Positions 26,550 to 34,895 are shown, counted from the stretch's first letter. The stretch: 41,591 bases of DNA from Polyangia bacterium (GCA_030426845.1 JAUHXR010000043.1:1-41591); one strand, 5' to 3'. Made by a program: numbers and translations. Notes: generated by a model not told the origin, from the letters alone.

Positions 26550-27158
26550 GTGCGGATCGGCCTGCTCGGTCCGACCGGCGCCGACGCCACGATCGTGCGC
26601 GAGGCGGTGGAGTTCCTGCTGCGCGACGTCGAGGTCGACCACGCGATCTACCTCGGGGAGGACCCCGCGCCGCTCGACGCGATCCTGCGCGCGTGGACGG
26701 ACGAGATGTTCGAGGGCCAGGCACCCGAGGACGCGTTCCTCGACGAGGCCTGCGCGCTCGCGGAGTTTGGCGAGCCCTCGGCCATCGACGCGCTCCTCGC
26801 GCGCGACGCGCTCGCCCGGCGGCTGGCCCGCGTCCGCGTGCTGCCCCCCACCCCGGCGCGCGCGATCGAGATGATCGGTGACCGCATCATCCTCGCCGTC
26901 CACGACAAGCGCGTGCTCGACGAGGAGGACATCGCCAACGCGAACCTCATCGTCTACGGCCGCAGCGACAAGGCAGACCTGCGCAAGTTCGGCCCGCGCT
27001 ACTTCCTCACCCCGGGCCCGCTCTCCGAGGGGCGCGTCGCGGTGGTCGAGGTCGAGGGGGACGGCCACATCTCCATCGCGCTCTTCGAGACCTCAGGGCT
27101 GCCCGTCTGGCGCAAGACGATGACCCGGCGCAGCACCAAGATGAACGTGGCGCAGTGA
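26550..27158 (+). CDS. Degenerate calcineurin-like (YfcE-type) phosphoesterase
   Basis: A 202-aa protein with a GTG start, GAGGGG just upstream inside the previous gene, and a 2-bp gap. The order of blocks resembles small YfcE/MJ0936-like metallophosphoesterases. RIGLLGPTGAD sits where SDTHGD should be, HAIYLGEDPA where the hydrophobic-hGD motif should be, RIILAVHDKR where the HG motif should be, NLIVYGRSDKADL where the GHTH motif should be, and YFLTPGPLSEGRVAVVEVEG where NPGS and the final beta strands should be. Nearly all metal-binding Asp/His/Asn residues are missing, so catalysis looks unlikely. It may bind a ligand or a protein within the giant-TPR complex. The family assignment is inference from motif order. 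Confidence 0.65.
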   Translation: MRIGLLGPTGADATIVREAVEFLLRDVEVDHAIYLGEDPAPLDAILRAWTDEMFEGQAPEDAFLDEACALAEFGEPSAIDALLARDALARRLARVRVLPPTPARAIEMIGDRIILAVHDKRVLDEEDIANANLIVYGRSDKADLRKFGPRYFLTPGPLSEGRVAVVEVEGDGHISIALFETSGLPVWRKTMTRRSTKMNVAQ

Positions 27159-27174
27159 CAGGAACGATTGCGAA

Positions 27175-27732
27175 GTGGAGGTGACCCGCGTCGGCGTCTT
27201 CGGCGGCAGCTTCAACCCGCCGCACTTCGGGCACGTCCTCGCCGCGTGCTGGGTGATGGGGACGGGGCGGGTCGATCGCCTCCTCGTCATCCCGACCCTG
27301 TCGCACCCGTTCGCGAAGGCGCTCGCACCCTACCCGCACCGGCGACGGATGGCCGAGCTCGCCTTCGCGGGCGTCGAGGGTGTCGCGGTGAGCGACCTCG
27401 AGGCCCGGATGGGGGGCCCGAGCTACACCGTGGACACGCTCGAGCGCCTCCGGCGCGAGCTGCCGGGGGTGGAGCTGCACCTCGTGATCGGGACCGATCT
27501 CGTCTCGCAGATCCCGAGCTGGCACGAGGGCCACCGGATCGAGGAGCTCGCGCGCCTGCTCGTCGTGGGCCGCGGCGGCCACGCGCAGGGCGAGGAGGAC
27601 ATCGTGATGCCGGCCATCAGCTCGACCGAAGTCCGCCGACGCCTCGCGGCGGGCGAGCCAGCGACGTCGATCGTGCCGAAGCGGGTGCTGGACTACGTGG
27701 GGGCGCACGGGCTCTACCGGGGCGAGCCGTGA
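27175..27732 (+). CDS. nadD: Nicotinate-nucleotide adenylyltransferase
   Basis: A 185-aa nucleotidyltransferase that joins ATP and nicotinate mononucleotide to deamido-NAD in NAD biosynthesis. The N-terminal GGSFNPPHFGH carries the (H/T)xGH nucleotidyl-transfer motif, and ISSTEVRRRL near residue 150 is the second signature. Other family blocks are SYTVDTLERL and the IGTDL substrate loop. The GTG at 27175 has AGGA about 12 nt upstream; a second GTG at 27181 is possible. It follows the phosphoesterase-like gene by 16 bp. In many bacteria nadD sits near proBA, obgE or rsfS, which are not seen here. Its stop overlaps the next start. Confidence 0.95.
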   Translation: MEVTRVGVFGGSFNPPHFGHVLAACWVMGTGRVDRLLVIPTLSHPFAKALAPYPHRRRMAELAFAGVEGVAVSDLEARMGGPSYTVDTLERLRRELPGVELHLVIGTDLVSQIPSWHEGHRIEELARLLVVGRGGHAQGEEDIVMPAISSTEVRRRLAAGEPATSIVPKRVLDYVGAHGLYRGEP

Positions 27733-28544
27733 GCGTCGCAATCGTCGGCCGGGGCCGCGTCGGGCGAGGGCTGACGCGGGCGCTCTCCCGCGCAGGCGAG
27801 GAGGCGCGCCTCACGTCCGGCCGCGCGCCGAGGCCGCGCGCGCTCCGCGGCGCCTCGGCCGTGGTCGTCGCCACCCCCGACCCGTTCATCGCCGCGACCG
27901 CCGCGAAGGTCCGCGCGCTCGCGCCGCGCGCGCCGCTCCTGCACTGCTCCGGGAGCCTCGGCCCGGAGGCCTGCGGCGTCGACGGCCCCCACGGGGTCAT
28001 GCACCCGCTCGCGTCCTTCGCCGATCCCGCCCGGCCGCCCGCCCTCGCGGGCGTCGCCTTCGTCATCGCGGGCGACCGAGTCGCGGCGCGCGAGGCCAGC
28101 CGCATCGCGCGCGCGCTCGGCGCCCGGCCGCTCGTCCGCGCGGTCCACGGCGCCGGCTACCACGCCGCGGCCGCGCTCAGCGCCAACGGCGCGGCCGCCC
28201 TCGCCACGATCGCCGTGCGGGTCCTCGAGGCGAAGGGGCTGGCGCGCCGCGAGGCCGAGCGCGCGGTGGGAGCGCTCCTTCGGACGGTGGGCGAGAACGT
28301 CGAGCGCGTCGGCGTGCCGCGCGCGCTGAGCGGCCCGGTGATGCGCGGCAACGCCGACGTCGTCGCGCGCCACCAGGCCGCCCTCGCCCTCCTCGACCCG
28401 TCGGCCCGCGAGGCCTACGACGCGATCGCTCCGGCGATCCTCGACTGCGCGCGACGCGCGGGCCTCGACGAGGCACGGGCCGACGCGATCGAGGCCCTGC
28501 TCGTCGCCGACGGCGAGCCGGCTCAGGGGACGAGCAGCACGTAG
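27729..28544 (+). CDS. Rossmann-fold DUF2520 domain protein
   Basis: A 271-aa protein with a GTG start overlapping the nadD stop (GTGA). The N-terminal Rossmann motif is SVAIVGRGRVGRGLTRAL (GxGxxG), with the strand AVVVATPDPFI and then the family block LLHCSGSLGPEAC and GVMHPLASFADP. The C-terminal helical half (GYHAAAALSANGAAALATIA ... SGPVMRGNADVVARH) is DUF2520. Relatives look like NAD(P)-dependent 6-phosphogluconate/ketopantoate dehydrogenase-fold enzymes of unproven substrate. Its 3' end overlaps the kinase gene on the other strand by 22 bp. Confidence 0.88.
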   Translation: MSVAIVGRGRVGRGLTRALSRAGEEARLTSGRAPRPRALRGASAVVVATPDPFIAATAAKVRALAPRAPLLHCSGSLGPEACGVDGPHGVMHPLASFADPARPPALAGVAFVIAGDRVAAREASRIARALGARPLVRAVHGAGYHAAAALSANGAAALATIAVRVLEAKGLARREAERAVGALLRTVGENVERVGVPRALSGPVMRGNADVVARHQAALALLDPSAREAYDAIAPAILDCARRAGLDEARADAIEALLVADGEPAQGTSST

Positions 28545-30034
28545 ACCGCGGCCGCGATCGTCGCGAGCATCAGCGCGGCCACCGCGAAGATCCAGATCGG
28601 GACGCGCACCCCGTCGTCCGGCCCCGGGTCGACGGAGGGCAAGCGCTGGGTGTGCTGCGGCTCGACCCGCGCGGGCGGCGCCTCGAACCCGGTCGCGACC
28701 GTCCGGTCGGTCGCCTCCCGCGCGGGCGGCTCGGTCGACGCGGGCTCGGACGACGCGGGCTCGGACGGCGCGGGCTCGGTCGACGCGGGCTCGGACGGCG
28801 CGGGCTCGGACGACGCGGGCTCGGACGAAGATGCACCAGTCGACGGCGCGGGCGACGAGGACTGCGCGAGGGCGAGCTCGGCCAGCGCGACCGCCGGGTT
28901 CTCGTCCGTGACGTCGTCGTCGTACGCCGACTCGGTCGCGGCGACCTCATTCGGCACGTTCGCCGACAGCGGCTCGAGCTGCACCGGCGGCCCCAGCTCG
29001 AGCGCGCGCGCGGCCAGCTCGCGCTCGCGGCGCTGGCGGATGACCTCCATCTCGAAGTGCTCCGAGAGGAACGCGCCGAAGCGAAGCTGCGACGCGACGA
29101 GCCGGTTCTTGAGGGCGTAGTCGTCGAGCGCGTGCAGCATCTCCTCGGCGCTCTCGAAGCGGTCCTCCGGTGCCGGGGCGCAGGCCCGATCGAGGATCGC
29201 CTGGAGGTCGGCGAGCGCGGGCAGGCCCCGGTCCGGCAGCGGCGGGATCTCGGCCGCCCGCGCGAGCGCGAGCATCTCGTCCTCCGTCCCGCGGTAGAGC
29301 CGCCGGCCCGCGCAGAGCTCCCACAGGATGATCCCGGCCACCAGCTGATCGGCGCGCGGCCCGACCTCGCCACCCGACGCCTGCTCCGGTGCCATGTAGG
29401 CCGCCTTGCCGATCACCCGCGGCCGCTCGCCGGTGCCCGCCGCGCCCTCGTCGCTCGCCGAGCCGTAGGCCCGCGCGATCCCGAAGTCGCAGAGCTTCAC
29501 CTCGCCCTCGAAGCTGATGAGCACGTTCGACGGGGACACGTCGCGGTGCACGATCCCGAGCGGTCGGCCCCCGTCGTCCTTCGCGCGGTGGGCGAAGCCG
29601 AGCGCGGCGAGGACCTCGCGCACCACGAAGAGCGCGAAGTCGACGGGGAGAGGGATCTTGCGCCGCGAGAGCTGCCGCAGGAGCTGGTTGAGGTCGAAGC
29701 CCTCGACGTACTCCATCGCGATGAACAGCCGGTCGCCCTCGCGCCCGAGATCGGTCACCTGGGCGATGTTGGCGTGCCGCAGCTCGGCCACCAGCTTCGC
29801 CTCGTCGATGAGCATCCGGGCGAAGCGCTCCCGGCGGCTCAGCTCGGCGAGGATCTGCTTGACCACCACCCGGCGCGCCGCTCCGAGCCCGGTCGACTCG
29901 AGCGCGAGGTAGATGTCCGCCATGCCGCCTCGACCGATCCGGTCGAAGAGCAGGTAGCGCCCAAATCGCCGCGGCAGTCGGTCCGGCAGGCCCCCCGGAG
30001 CCGGCTCCGCGGCCCCGCCGGCCTGCGTCGCCAT
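28523..30034 (-). CDS. Membrane-anchored Ser/Thr protein kinase (Pkn type)
   Basis: A 503-aa Hanks-type kinase. The Gly-rich loop is RIGRGGMADIYLA, the ATP-binding Lys is K59 (RVVVKQI), the catalytic loop is HRDVSPSN with D165, the metal motif is DFG at 183-185, and the activation segment ends MAPEQ. All key residues are present, so it should be active. Residues ~350-475 are a disordered linker with SEPAS/SEPAP repeats and several Thr residues. Residues ~478-500 (PIWIFAVAALMLATIAAAVY) form a C-terminal membrane anchor, so the kinase domain faces the cytoplasm. There is no PASTA or other sensor domain outside. It is 41 bp downstream of the Clp-like gene in the same direction and overlaps the DUF2520 gene tail-to-tail. 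Confidence 0.95.
   Translation of the reverse strand: MATQAGGAAEPAPGGLPDRLPRRFGRYLLFDRIGRGGMADIYLALESTGLGAARRVVVKQILAELSRRERFARMLIDEAKLVAELRHANIAQVTDLGREGDRLFIAMEYVEGFDLNQLLRQLSRRKIPLPVDFALFVVREVLAALGFAHRAKDDGGRPLGIVHRDVSPSNVLISFEGEVKLCDFGIARAYGSASDEGAAGTGERPRVIGKAAYMAPEQASGGEVGPRADQLVAGIILWELCAGRRLYRGTEDEMLALARAAEIPPLPDRGLPALADLQAILDRACAPAPEDRFESAEEMLHALDDYALKNRLVASQLRFGAFLSEHFEMEVIRQRRERELAARALELGPPVQLEPLSANVPNEVAATESAYDDDVTDENPAVALAELALAQSSSPAPSTGASSSEPASSEPAPSEPASTEPAPSEPASSEPASTEPPAREATDRTVATGFEAPPARVEPQHTQRLPSVDPGPDDGVRVPIWIFAVAALMLATIAAAVYVLLVP
28740..28829 (-). repeat. 15-bp tandem repeat encoding SEPA(S/P), 6 copies
   Basis: Plus-strand unit GCGGGCTCGGACGAC with variants GACGGC and GTCGAC, six in-frame copies at 15-bp spacing. 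A seventh, longer copy sits at 28722-28739. It encodes the Ser-Glu-Pro-Ala linker of the kinase. Confidence 0.9.
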
Positions 30035-30075
30035 CGAGGGCCCGGTGTGTCAGCCCGCGGGGCCCCGCGCAAGCC

Positions 30076-32487
30076 TCACTCGGCCGCGTCCGCCGCGTGC
30101 CGGGGCTCGAGCCGGACCTCCGCCCCCTCGCCGCTCAGGACCACGACCGAGCCGCGGGTCAGCGCGCCGGACAGCACCAGGCCCGCGAGCGGCGCCTCCA
30201 CGAGGCGCGAGACGCAGCGACGCATGGGGCGCGCGCCGAGCTCCGGGTCGAAGCCGCCGGCCGCGATGAGGGCGTCGATCGCCGAGCCGTCCACCTCGAG
30301 CCCGACCTGGTGCTCGCGGCGCATCACCGCCCCGACCTCCTCGAGGAGACGGCGGGCGATCGAGGCGACCTCGGCCGCGCCGAGCGGGGTGAAGCACAGC
30401 GGCTCGTCGATCCGGTTCCAGAGCTCGGGCGGGAGCGCGCGGCGCGCCGCCATCAGCGCCTTGTGCCGGTTGTCCGGGGCCTCGGCGTCACCCGCCGCGC
30501 CGAAGCCGACCCGCCGGTTCACCGCCTGGGCGGCCTGCGCGCCGAGGTTCGAGGTCATCACGATGACCGTGTTCGTGAAGTCGACGGTCCGCCCGCGGCC
30601 GTCGGTGAGCCGGCCCTCGTCGAGGAGCGGCAGGAGCGCGAGGAGGACCTCCGGGTGGGCCTTCTCGATCTCGTCGAGGAGGATGAGCTGGTAGGGCCGG
30701 CGGCGGACCGCCTCGGTGAGCTGGCCGCCGTCCTCGTGTCCGACGTAGCCGGGGGGCGCGCCGAGGAGCCGCGCGACCGCGTGAGGCTCGCTGAACTCGC
30801 TCATGTCGAAGCGGGTGACCCCCGACGTCGGGAAGAGCAGATCCGCGATCGCCTTGGCGGTCTCCGTCTTGCCGACGCCGGTCGGCCCGAGCAGCAGGAA
30901 GGTCCCGAGCGGCCGGCGCCCGCGGAAGCCCGCCGCGCCCTTGCGGAGCGCGTCCGCGATGCGCCCGAGCGCCTCGCGCTGCCCCACCACCCGCTCGCGC
31001 AGGTGCGACTCGAGCCGGAGCAGCCGCTCCGCGTCGCGCATCAGCAGCCGGTCCACCGGGATCGCGGCCTGCTCGGCCACCACCCGCGCGACCGACGTGA
31101 TGTCGACCACGTTGCCGCCGCGGCGCCGCACCCGGGCCGCCGCCAGATCGAGCACGGCGATCGCCTTGTCGGGGAGGAACCCCTCGGGCACGTAGCGGAC
31201 GCTCAGCTCGACCGACGCCTTGAGCGCGGCCGGGTCGTAGGCGACCGCGTGGTGGATCTCGTACTTCGGCGCGACCCCACGCAGGATCTCGAGCGCGTCC
31301 GACGGGCTGGGCTCGCCGACCTCGATGCGCGAGAAGCGCCGCGCGAGGGCCGCGTCCCGCTCGAAGTGGCGGCGGTACTCCGCCTCGGTCGTCGCCCCGA
31401 TGCACGGCAGCTCGCCGCGCGCGAGGCCGCTCTTGAGCTCGTTGGCGAGATCGTCCGGCCCGTCGCCGCCGACGATCGCGTGGATCTCGTCGAGGAAGAG
31501 CAGGATCTTGCCGTCCGCGCGCGCGATCTCCTCGCGGAGCGCCTTGAGCTTCTCCGCGAGCGCGCCGCGCACCCCCGTGCCGCTGACGAGCGAGCCCGCG
31601 CTCACCTCGATGAGCACGCGATCGGCGAGGCGGCCGCAGGACTCCTTGCCGTTCACCAGGCGCAGGGCCAGGCCCTCGACGATCGCGGTCTTGCCGACGC
31701 CAGGCGGCCCGACGAGGACAGGGTTGTTCGCGCGGCGGCGCGCGAGGACGTCGAGGAGCCGGTCGAGCTCGTGCTCGCGCCCGACCACCGGGTCGATGTG
31801 CCCCGCGGCGGCGGCCGCCGTCAGGTTGCGCCCGATGCGCGCGAGCAGGGGGAACTTGGCCGGGTCGAGCTCGAACGGCCCGCGCTCCACGGGGGGCTTG
31901 GGGGCGCTGCGCCGGGCCGCGCTCGGGCGCTTCTTCGGCGGAGACGCGATCGGCTCGCGGTCCGGCACGCGCCGGTTCTTCGGCGGCTCGGCCGGCGGCC
32001 GACGGGTGGGCGTCTTGGCCTTGGCGCGCGGCACGGGCGGCACCGTCGGGGCGGACCGGCTCGCGCGGCGGGTCGAGGACCGGCTGAGCGCAGGATCGGC
32101 GCCGAGCATCCCCTGCACCTCGAGCCGCAGCCGGCTCGGATCGGAGCCCGCGCGCTCGAGGCAGCGGTAGCCGGCCGAGCGCCCCTCGCGGACGATCGCG
32201 GCGAGCAGGTGGGCGGGCCGCGGCGCGTGGCCGAGCCCCTTGGCGAGGCGGGTCGCGCGCTCGGACGCGATCTCCATCGCGCTCGTCGGCTCCTCGCCGC
32301 CGTCCTGGATGGCGCGGAGCAGCGCGACCTCGCCGACCCCGGCGCGGCTCAGGAGCTGCGAGGTCTCGCGATCGTGCTGGAGCATCACGAGGAGGGCGTG
32401 GGCGGTCGTCGGCTTCTGCTGGCGGCGTCGCGCGCTGCGCCGGGCCTGGGCCATCAGGCCGCTCAAGGTCGTGCTCGTACTGGACAT
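30076..32487 (-). CDS. ClpA-like AAA+ unfoldase
   Basis: An 803-aa Clp/HSP100 protein. A double Clp N-domain covers residues ~1-130. A ~85-residue basic, Pro/Ser-rich linker follows. The first AAA+ domain has GPPGVGKT (~258-265) and FLDEIHAI; the second has GPTGVGKT (~530-537) and LLDEIEKAHPEVL. There is no ClpB/ClpC-type coiled-coil middle domain, as in ClpA. The tripeptide VGF in NRRVGFGAAGD (~659) sits at the position of the IGL/VGF loop by which ClpA/ClpC dock on ClpP. It should therefore unfold substrates, possibly for ClpP; no clpP or clpS is nearby. The ATG at 32487 has an excellent GGGAGGAG. The kinase gene follows by 41 bp. Confidence 0.9.
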   Translation of the reverse strand: MSSTSTTLSGLMAQARRSARRRQQKPTTAHALLVMLQHDRETSQLLSRAGVGEVALLRAIQDGGEEPTSAMEIASERATRLAKGLGHAPRPAHLLAAIVREGRSAGYRCLERAGSDPSRLRLEVQGMLGADPALSRSSTRRASRSAPTVPPVPRAKAKTPTRRPPAEPPKNRRVPDREPIASPPKKRPSAARRSAPKPPVERGPFELDPAKFPLLARIGRNLTAAAAAGHIDPVVGREHELDRLLDVLARRRANNPVLVGPPGVGKTAIVEGLALRLVNGKESCGRLADRVLIEVSAGSLVSGTGVRGALAEKLKALREEIARADGKILLFLDEIHAIVGGDGPDDLANELKSGLARGELPCIGATTEAEYRRHFERDAALARRFSRIEVGEPSPSDALEILRGVAPKYEIHHAVAYDPAALKASVELSVRYVPEGFLPDKAIAVLDLAAARVRRRGGNVVDITSVARVVAEQAAIPVDRLLMRDAERLLRLESHLRERVVGQREALGRIADALRKGAAGFRGRRPLGTFLLLGPTGVGKTETAKAIADLLFPTSGVTRFDMSEFSEPHAVARLLGAPPGYVGHEDGGQLTEAVRRRPYQLILLDEIEKAHPEVLLALLPLLDEGRLTDGRGRTVDFTNTVIVMTSNLGAQAAQAVNRRVGFGAAGDAEAPDNRHKALMAARRALPPELWNRIDEPLCFTPLGAAEVASIARRLLEEVGAVMRREHQVGLEVDGSAIDALIAAGGFDPELGARPMRRCVSRLVEAPLAGLVLSGALTRGSVVVLSGEGAEVRLEPRHAADAAE

Positions 32488-32655
32488 CGGGGCTCCTCCC
32501 GTCCGCGATACCGGCCCCGATCCAAGACGGCCAAGTTTTCGACAGGCAGACCGCCCCCAGGGACGGGGGACGGTCCGAGCTCCTCGAGCTCTTGTCGGCC
32601 CCAGAAGCTCGAAAAGTTCGGACCATCCCCTCCTCCGCGGAGTCATCATCGAGGC
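32488..32655. promoter_or_regulatory. Divergent control region with nested inverted repeats
   Basis: The gap between the Clp-like gene and the PHP lipoprotein gene holds AAGTTTTCGA (32533-32542) and the near-inverted TCGAAAAGTT (~32609-32619). A strong hairpin GACCGCCCCC/GGGGGaCGGTC lies at 32549-32575. GGTCCGA (~32572-32578) pairs with TCGGACC (~32617-32623). The A/T-containing elements are the likeliest -35 or operator sites for the two promoters. No clear -10/-35 pair could be fixed. Confidence 0.45.
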
Positions 32656-33909
32656 ATGCGCCGCGTCTGCCTCGCCTCCGCCCTGCTCCTCGCCGCCTGT
32701 GACGGGGGCTCCGAGCCCGACGCGGGGATGCCGGACGCGGGCGGCGTGGACGCAGGCTCGATCGGCGAGACGGTCGATCCGTCGACCCTCGGGCTCGCGC
32801 CCGACCCGGCGGGCGAGTGGCTCGCGGGCGACCTCCACGTCCACGCGACCGACGCGAGCAACGACACCGGCGGCGACTCGTTCCCCGAGGACATCAAGCG
32901 GGTGGCGATGGAGCGCGGCCTCTACTTCGTGGTCCTGACCGATCACAGCAACAGCACGGGCAGCGATCCGTCCACCCAGGACGAGGACCCGGCGCTCTTC
33001 AACATGGGGCCGGAGTTCCCCTACTGGGACGAGGCCGCGCGGCTCAGCGAGCCCGGCGTGTTCCTGATGATCGACGGCAACGAGCTGAGCCCCATCGCGG
33101 CTGGCGACCCGCCGACCACCCCGACCGGCCACGTCGGCTGCGTGCCCGCGGACCTCGCGACCTTCGACCGCGCGAGCGCGATCGTCGACCGTCCGCGCGG
33201 CACCCAGACCGGCGCGCAGACGCTGCAGCAGGCGCGCGATCTGGGCTGCTTCGCGATCCTCAACCACCCCTGGGGCGCGGTCTGGACGTCGTTCGACTGG
33301 ACGTCGTTCGACTACGACGCGATGGAGATCTGGAACGGCACGGCGGGCTTCGACGAGGCGGACGCGAGCGGGCTCGACGCGTGGCGCTGCGATCTCCTGG
33401 CGGGCCGCGCGGTCACCGCGGTCGGCGCGAGCGACAACCACCGGGTGAACGAGCCGGGCCCCGGGGACGTGCTCGACCCCGCGCTCGGGTTCCCGCGGAC
33501 CTACGTCTTCGCGGCCGACCGCACCTGGCCCGCGATCGTCGAGGGCCTGCGCGCCGGCCGGACCGCGATCGGCGAGGGCGGGACGGAGCTGTTCCTCGAC
33601 ACCTACGCGGCCGACGGTTCGCGCGCCCTCGCGGGGGTCCGGCACGTGCGGCTGCGCGGCCGGGTGAGCGACGACGTCCGGCCCTCGCGCCTCACCCTGA
33701 CGCGCGCGAGCGCCTGCGCGGACCGCCGCGCCGAGGACGGCTCACCGCCCGCGATCACCGACGAGGTGCTGCTCGAGCGCACCCTCGAGACCGGGGCGAG
33801 CTTCGACCTCGCGATCCCGGTCGAGGGCGCGCCAGGGGTCTACACCGCGCGGATCGAGGGCTCGCGCGGCCACTACGGCGCGCTGTCGAACGCGGCGCTC
33901 CTCGAGTAA
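32656..33909 (+). CDS. PHP-domain metal-dependent phosphoesterase-like lipoprotein
   Basis: A 417-aa protein with a lipoprotein signal (RRVCLASALLLAACDGG; lipobox Leu-Ala-Ala-Cys) followed by an Asp/Ala/Gly-rich tether. The PHP domain begins at GDLHVHATDA (His-x-His), with LTDHSN, FAILNHPWG and VGASDNHR as further metal-ligand motifs. PHP proteins bind two or three metals and hydrolyse phosphoesters; extracytoplasmic members of this CehA-like type are common in myxobacteria and their substrates are mostly unknown. WTSFD is tandemly duplicated in the DNA near 33285-33315. The C-terminal ~100 residues form a beta-rich domain. The ATG at 32656 has weak GAGG spacing. Confidence 0.85.
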   Translation: MRRVCLASALLLAACDGGSEPDAGMPDAGGVDAGSIGETVDPSTLGLAPDPAGEWLAGDLHVHATDASNDTGGDSFPEDIKRVAMERGLYFVVLTDHSNSTGSDPSTQDEDPALFNMGPEFPYWDEAARLSEPGVFLMIDGNELSPIAAGDPPTTPTGHVGCVPADLATFDRASAIVDRPRGTQTGAQTLQQARDLGCFAILNHPWGAVWTSFDWTSFDYDAMEIWNGTAGFDEADASGLDAWRCDLLAGRAVTAVGASDNHRVNEPGPGDVLDPALGFPRTYVFAADRTWPAIVEGLRAGRTAIGEGGTELFLDTYAADGSRALAGVRHVRLRGRVSDDVRPSRLTLTRASACADRRAEDGSPPAITDEVLLERTLETGASFDLAIPVEGAPGVYTARIEGSRGHYGALSNAALLE

Positions 33910-34012
33910 GGGCTCGGCCAGCGGTTCGGGCGCGGCTGAATATCCCGCGCTCGCACGCGTCGACGAGGCCACCCCCCTTTTGGTAGCCTGCCGCCCGCAG
34001 CGAGGAGAAGCG

Positions 34013-34588
34013 ATGACGCCCAGGAAGAATCTGAGCAGGCTCTCGACGTGGCTCACGGTGGCCGCGGCGGGCGTGCTGGCCCTGACGGTCCTCTGGCCGC
34101 AGCTCTCGGCCGAGGCCCAGCGCGGCCGCGGCGGGCTCCGCTGCCAGGTTCACCTCACGCAAGCGCGGGTCCCCGGCGACCTGAGCGAGCGAGGGCTCAT
34201 CACCTTCGCCCGCCGCCACCGCGCCGCGCGGATGCGCGAGTCCGACGACGCCAACCTCAACGACCGCCAGTGGCGCGCCAACGCGATCTTCGCGTTCAAC
34301 CGCCCGCCCGGCGACCTCGAGTTCCACGCGCTCTTCTACGACATCACCGACGGCCCCCGGACCTTCATCCGCGAGATGAGCGTGTTCGTCTCGGACCGCT
34401 CGCAGCGCACGGTGCTCCACCGCATCAACCTGCCGCGCCCGACCTTCCGCCCGAACCGCCGCATCGAGATGGTGGTCACGGTGAACCGTCAGGAGGTGGG
34501 CTCGACCCGCTTCATCATCGACGGCGAGGAGATCCGCCACAGCGGCCAGGTCGACTTCAGCGACGAGCAGGCCGCCGGCCGCGACTGA
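34013..34588 (+). CDS. Small secreted or membrane-anchored protein of unknown function
   Basis: A 191-aa protein with a very good ribosome-binding site (GAGGAGAAGCG before the ATG). Residues ~13-35 (TWLTVAAAGVLALTVLWP) are a signal peptide or N-terminal anchor, followed by SAEAQRGRGG, a plausible cleavage region. The mature part is beta-rich and Arg-rich with one visible Cys (LRCQVHL) and motifs FHALFYDITDGPRTFIREM and INLPRPTFRPNRRIEMVVTV. It looks like an immunoglobulin-like or beta-sandwich domain, but I do not recognise a family. A strong terminator follows 22 bp after the stop, and an upstream promoter is likely within the ~100-bp gap. Confidence 0.75.
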   Translation: MTPRKNLSRLSTWLTVAAAGVLALTVLWPQLSAEAQRGRGGLRCQVHLTQARVPGDLSERGLITFARRHRAARMRESDDANLNDRQWRANAIFAFNRPPGDLEFHALFYDITDGPRTFIREMSVFVSDRSQRTVLHRINLPRPTFRPNRRIEMVVTVNRQEVGSTRFIIDGEEIRHSGQVDFSDEQAAGRD

Positions 34589-34609
34589 CCCGCGCCCCCG
34601 CGCAGACCG

Positions 34610-34656
34610 AAGAGCCGAGGCTCGATCCCAACGGATCGACCTCGGCTCTTGTCGTT
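34610..34656 (+). terminator. Intrinsic terminator after the small secreted protein gene
   Basis: A long stem, AAGAGCCGAGG-c-TCGATCC pairing with GGATCGACCTCGGCTCTT, closes a CAAC loop with one bulged base. GTCGTTGG follows. This is the strongest hairpin in the window and starts 22 bp after the stop at 34588. Confidence 0.8.
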
Positions 34657-34680
34657 GGGGGCGCCGAACGCCGCGGGCCC

Positions 34681-34787
34681 GGCTATCGACTGAGCGTCGA
34701 TTTCGACGGGGTGTTGAGACTGGCTATCAACTCGGCGTCGATCTCGACGGCGTGGTGAGACCCGCCATCAACTCAGCGTCGCCACGG
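34681..34787. repeat. 41-bp tandem repeat, about 2.6 copies
   Basis: Copies start at 34681 and 34722, with a partial third at 34763. Each begins (G/C)GC(T/C)ATC(G/A)AACT-like sequence and contains GCGTCGATxTCGACGG and GTGxTGAGAC. Copies differ by point changes. The array lies between two convergent genes and encodes nothing recognisable. Confidence 0.8.
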
Positions 34788-34838
34788 ACGAACCGCCGAC
34801 GCCCGGGACACGAGGACGTCCAGGTGTGGGTGCAGATG

Positions 34839-34895
34839 CACGAGGACGTCTCACGTGCACGAGGACGTCTCACGTGCGCGAGGACGGCTCGCCTG
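34839..34895. repeat. 19-bp tandem repeat, 3 copies
   Basis: CACGAGGACGTCTCACGTG occurs twice exactly (34839-34857, 34858-34876), and a diverged third copy lies at 34877-34895. A further partial match, CACGAGGACGTC, lies at 34809. It ends 6 bp before the stop codon of the SulP gene. Confidence 0.85.

Noticed and set aside
34681-34895. Possible CRISPR array
   Set aside because: The units are directly tandem without unique spacers, of two different lengths, and there are no cas genes in the window.
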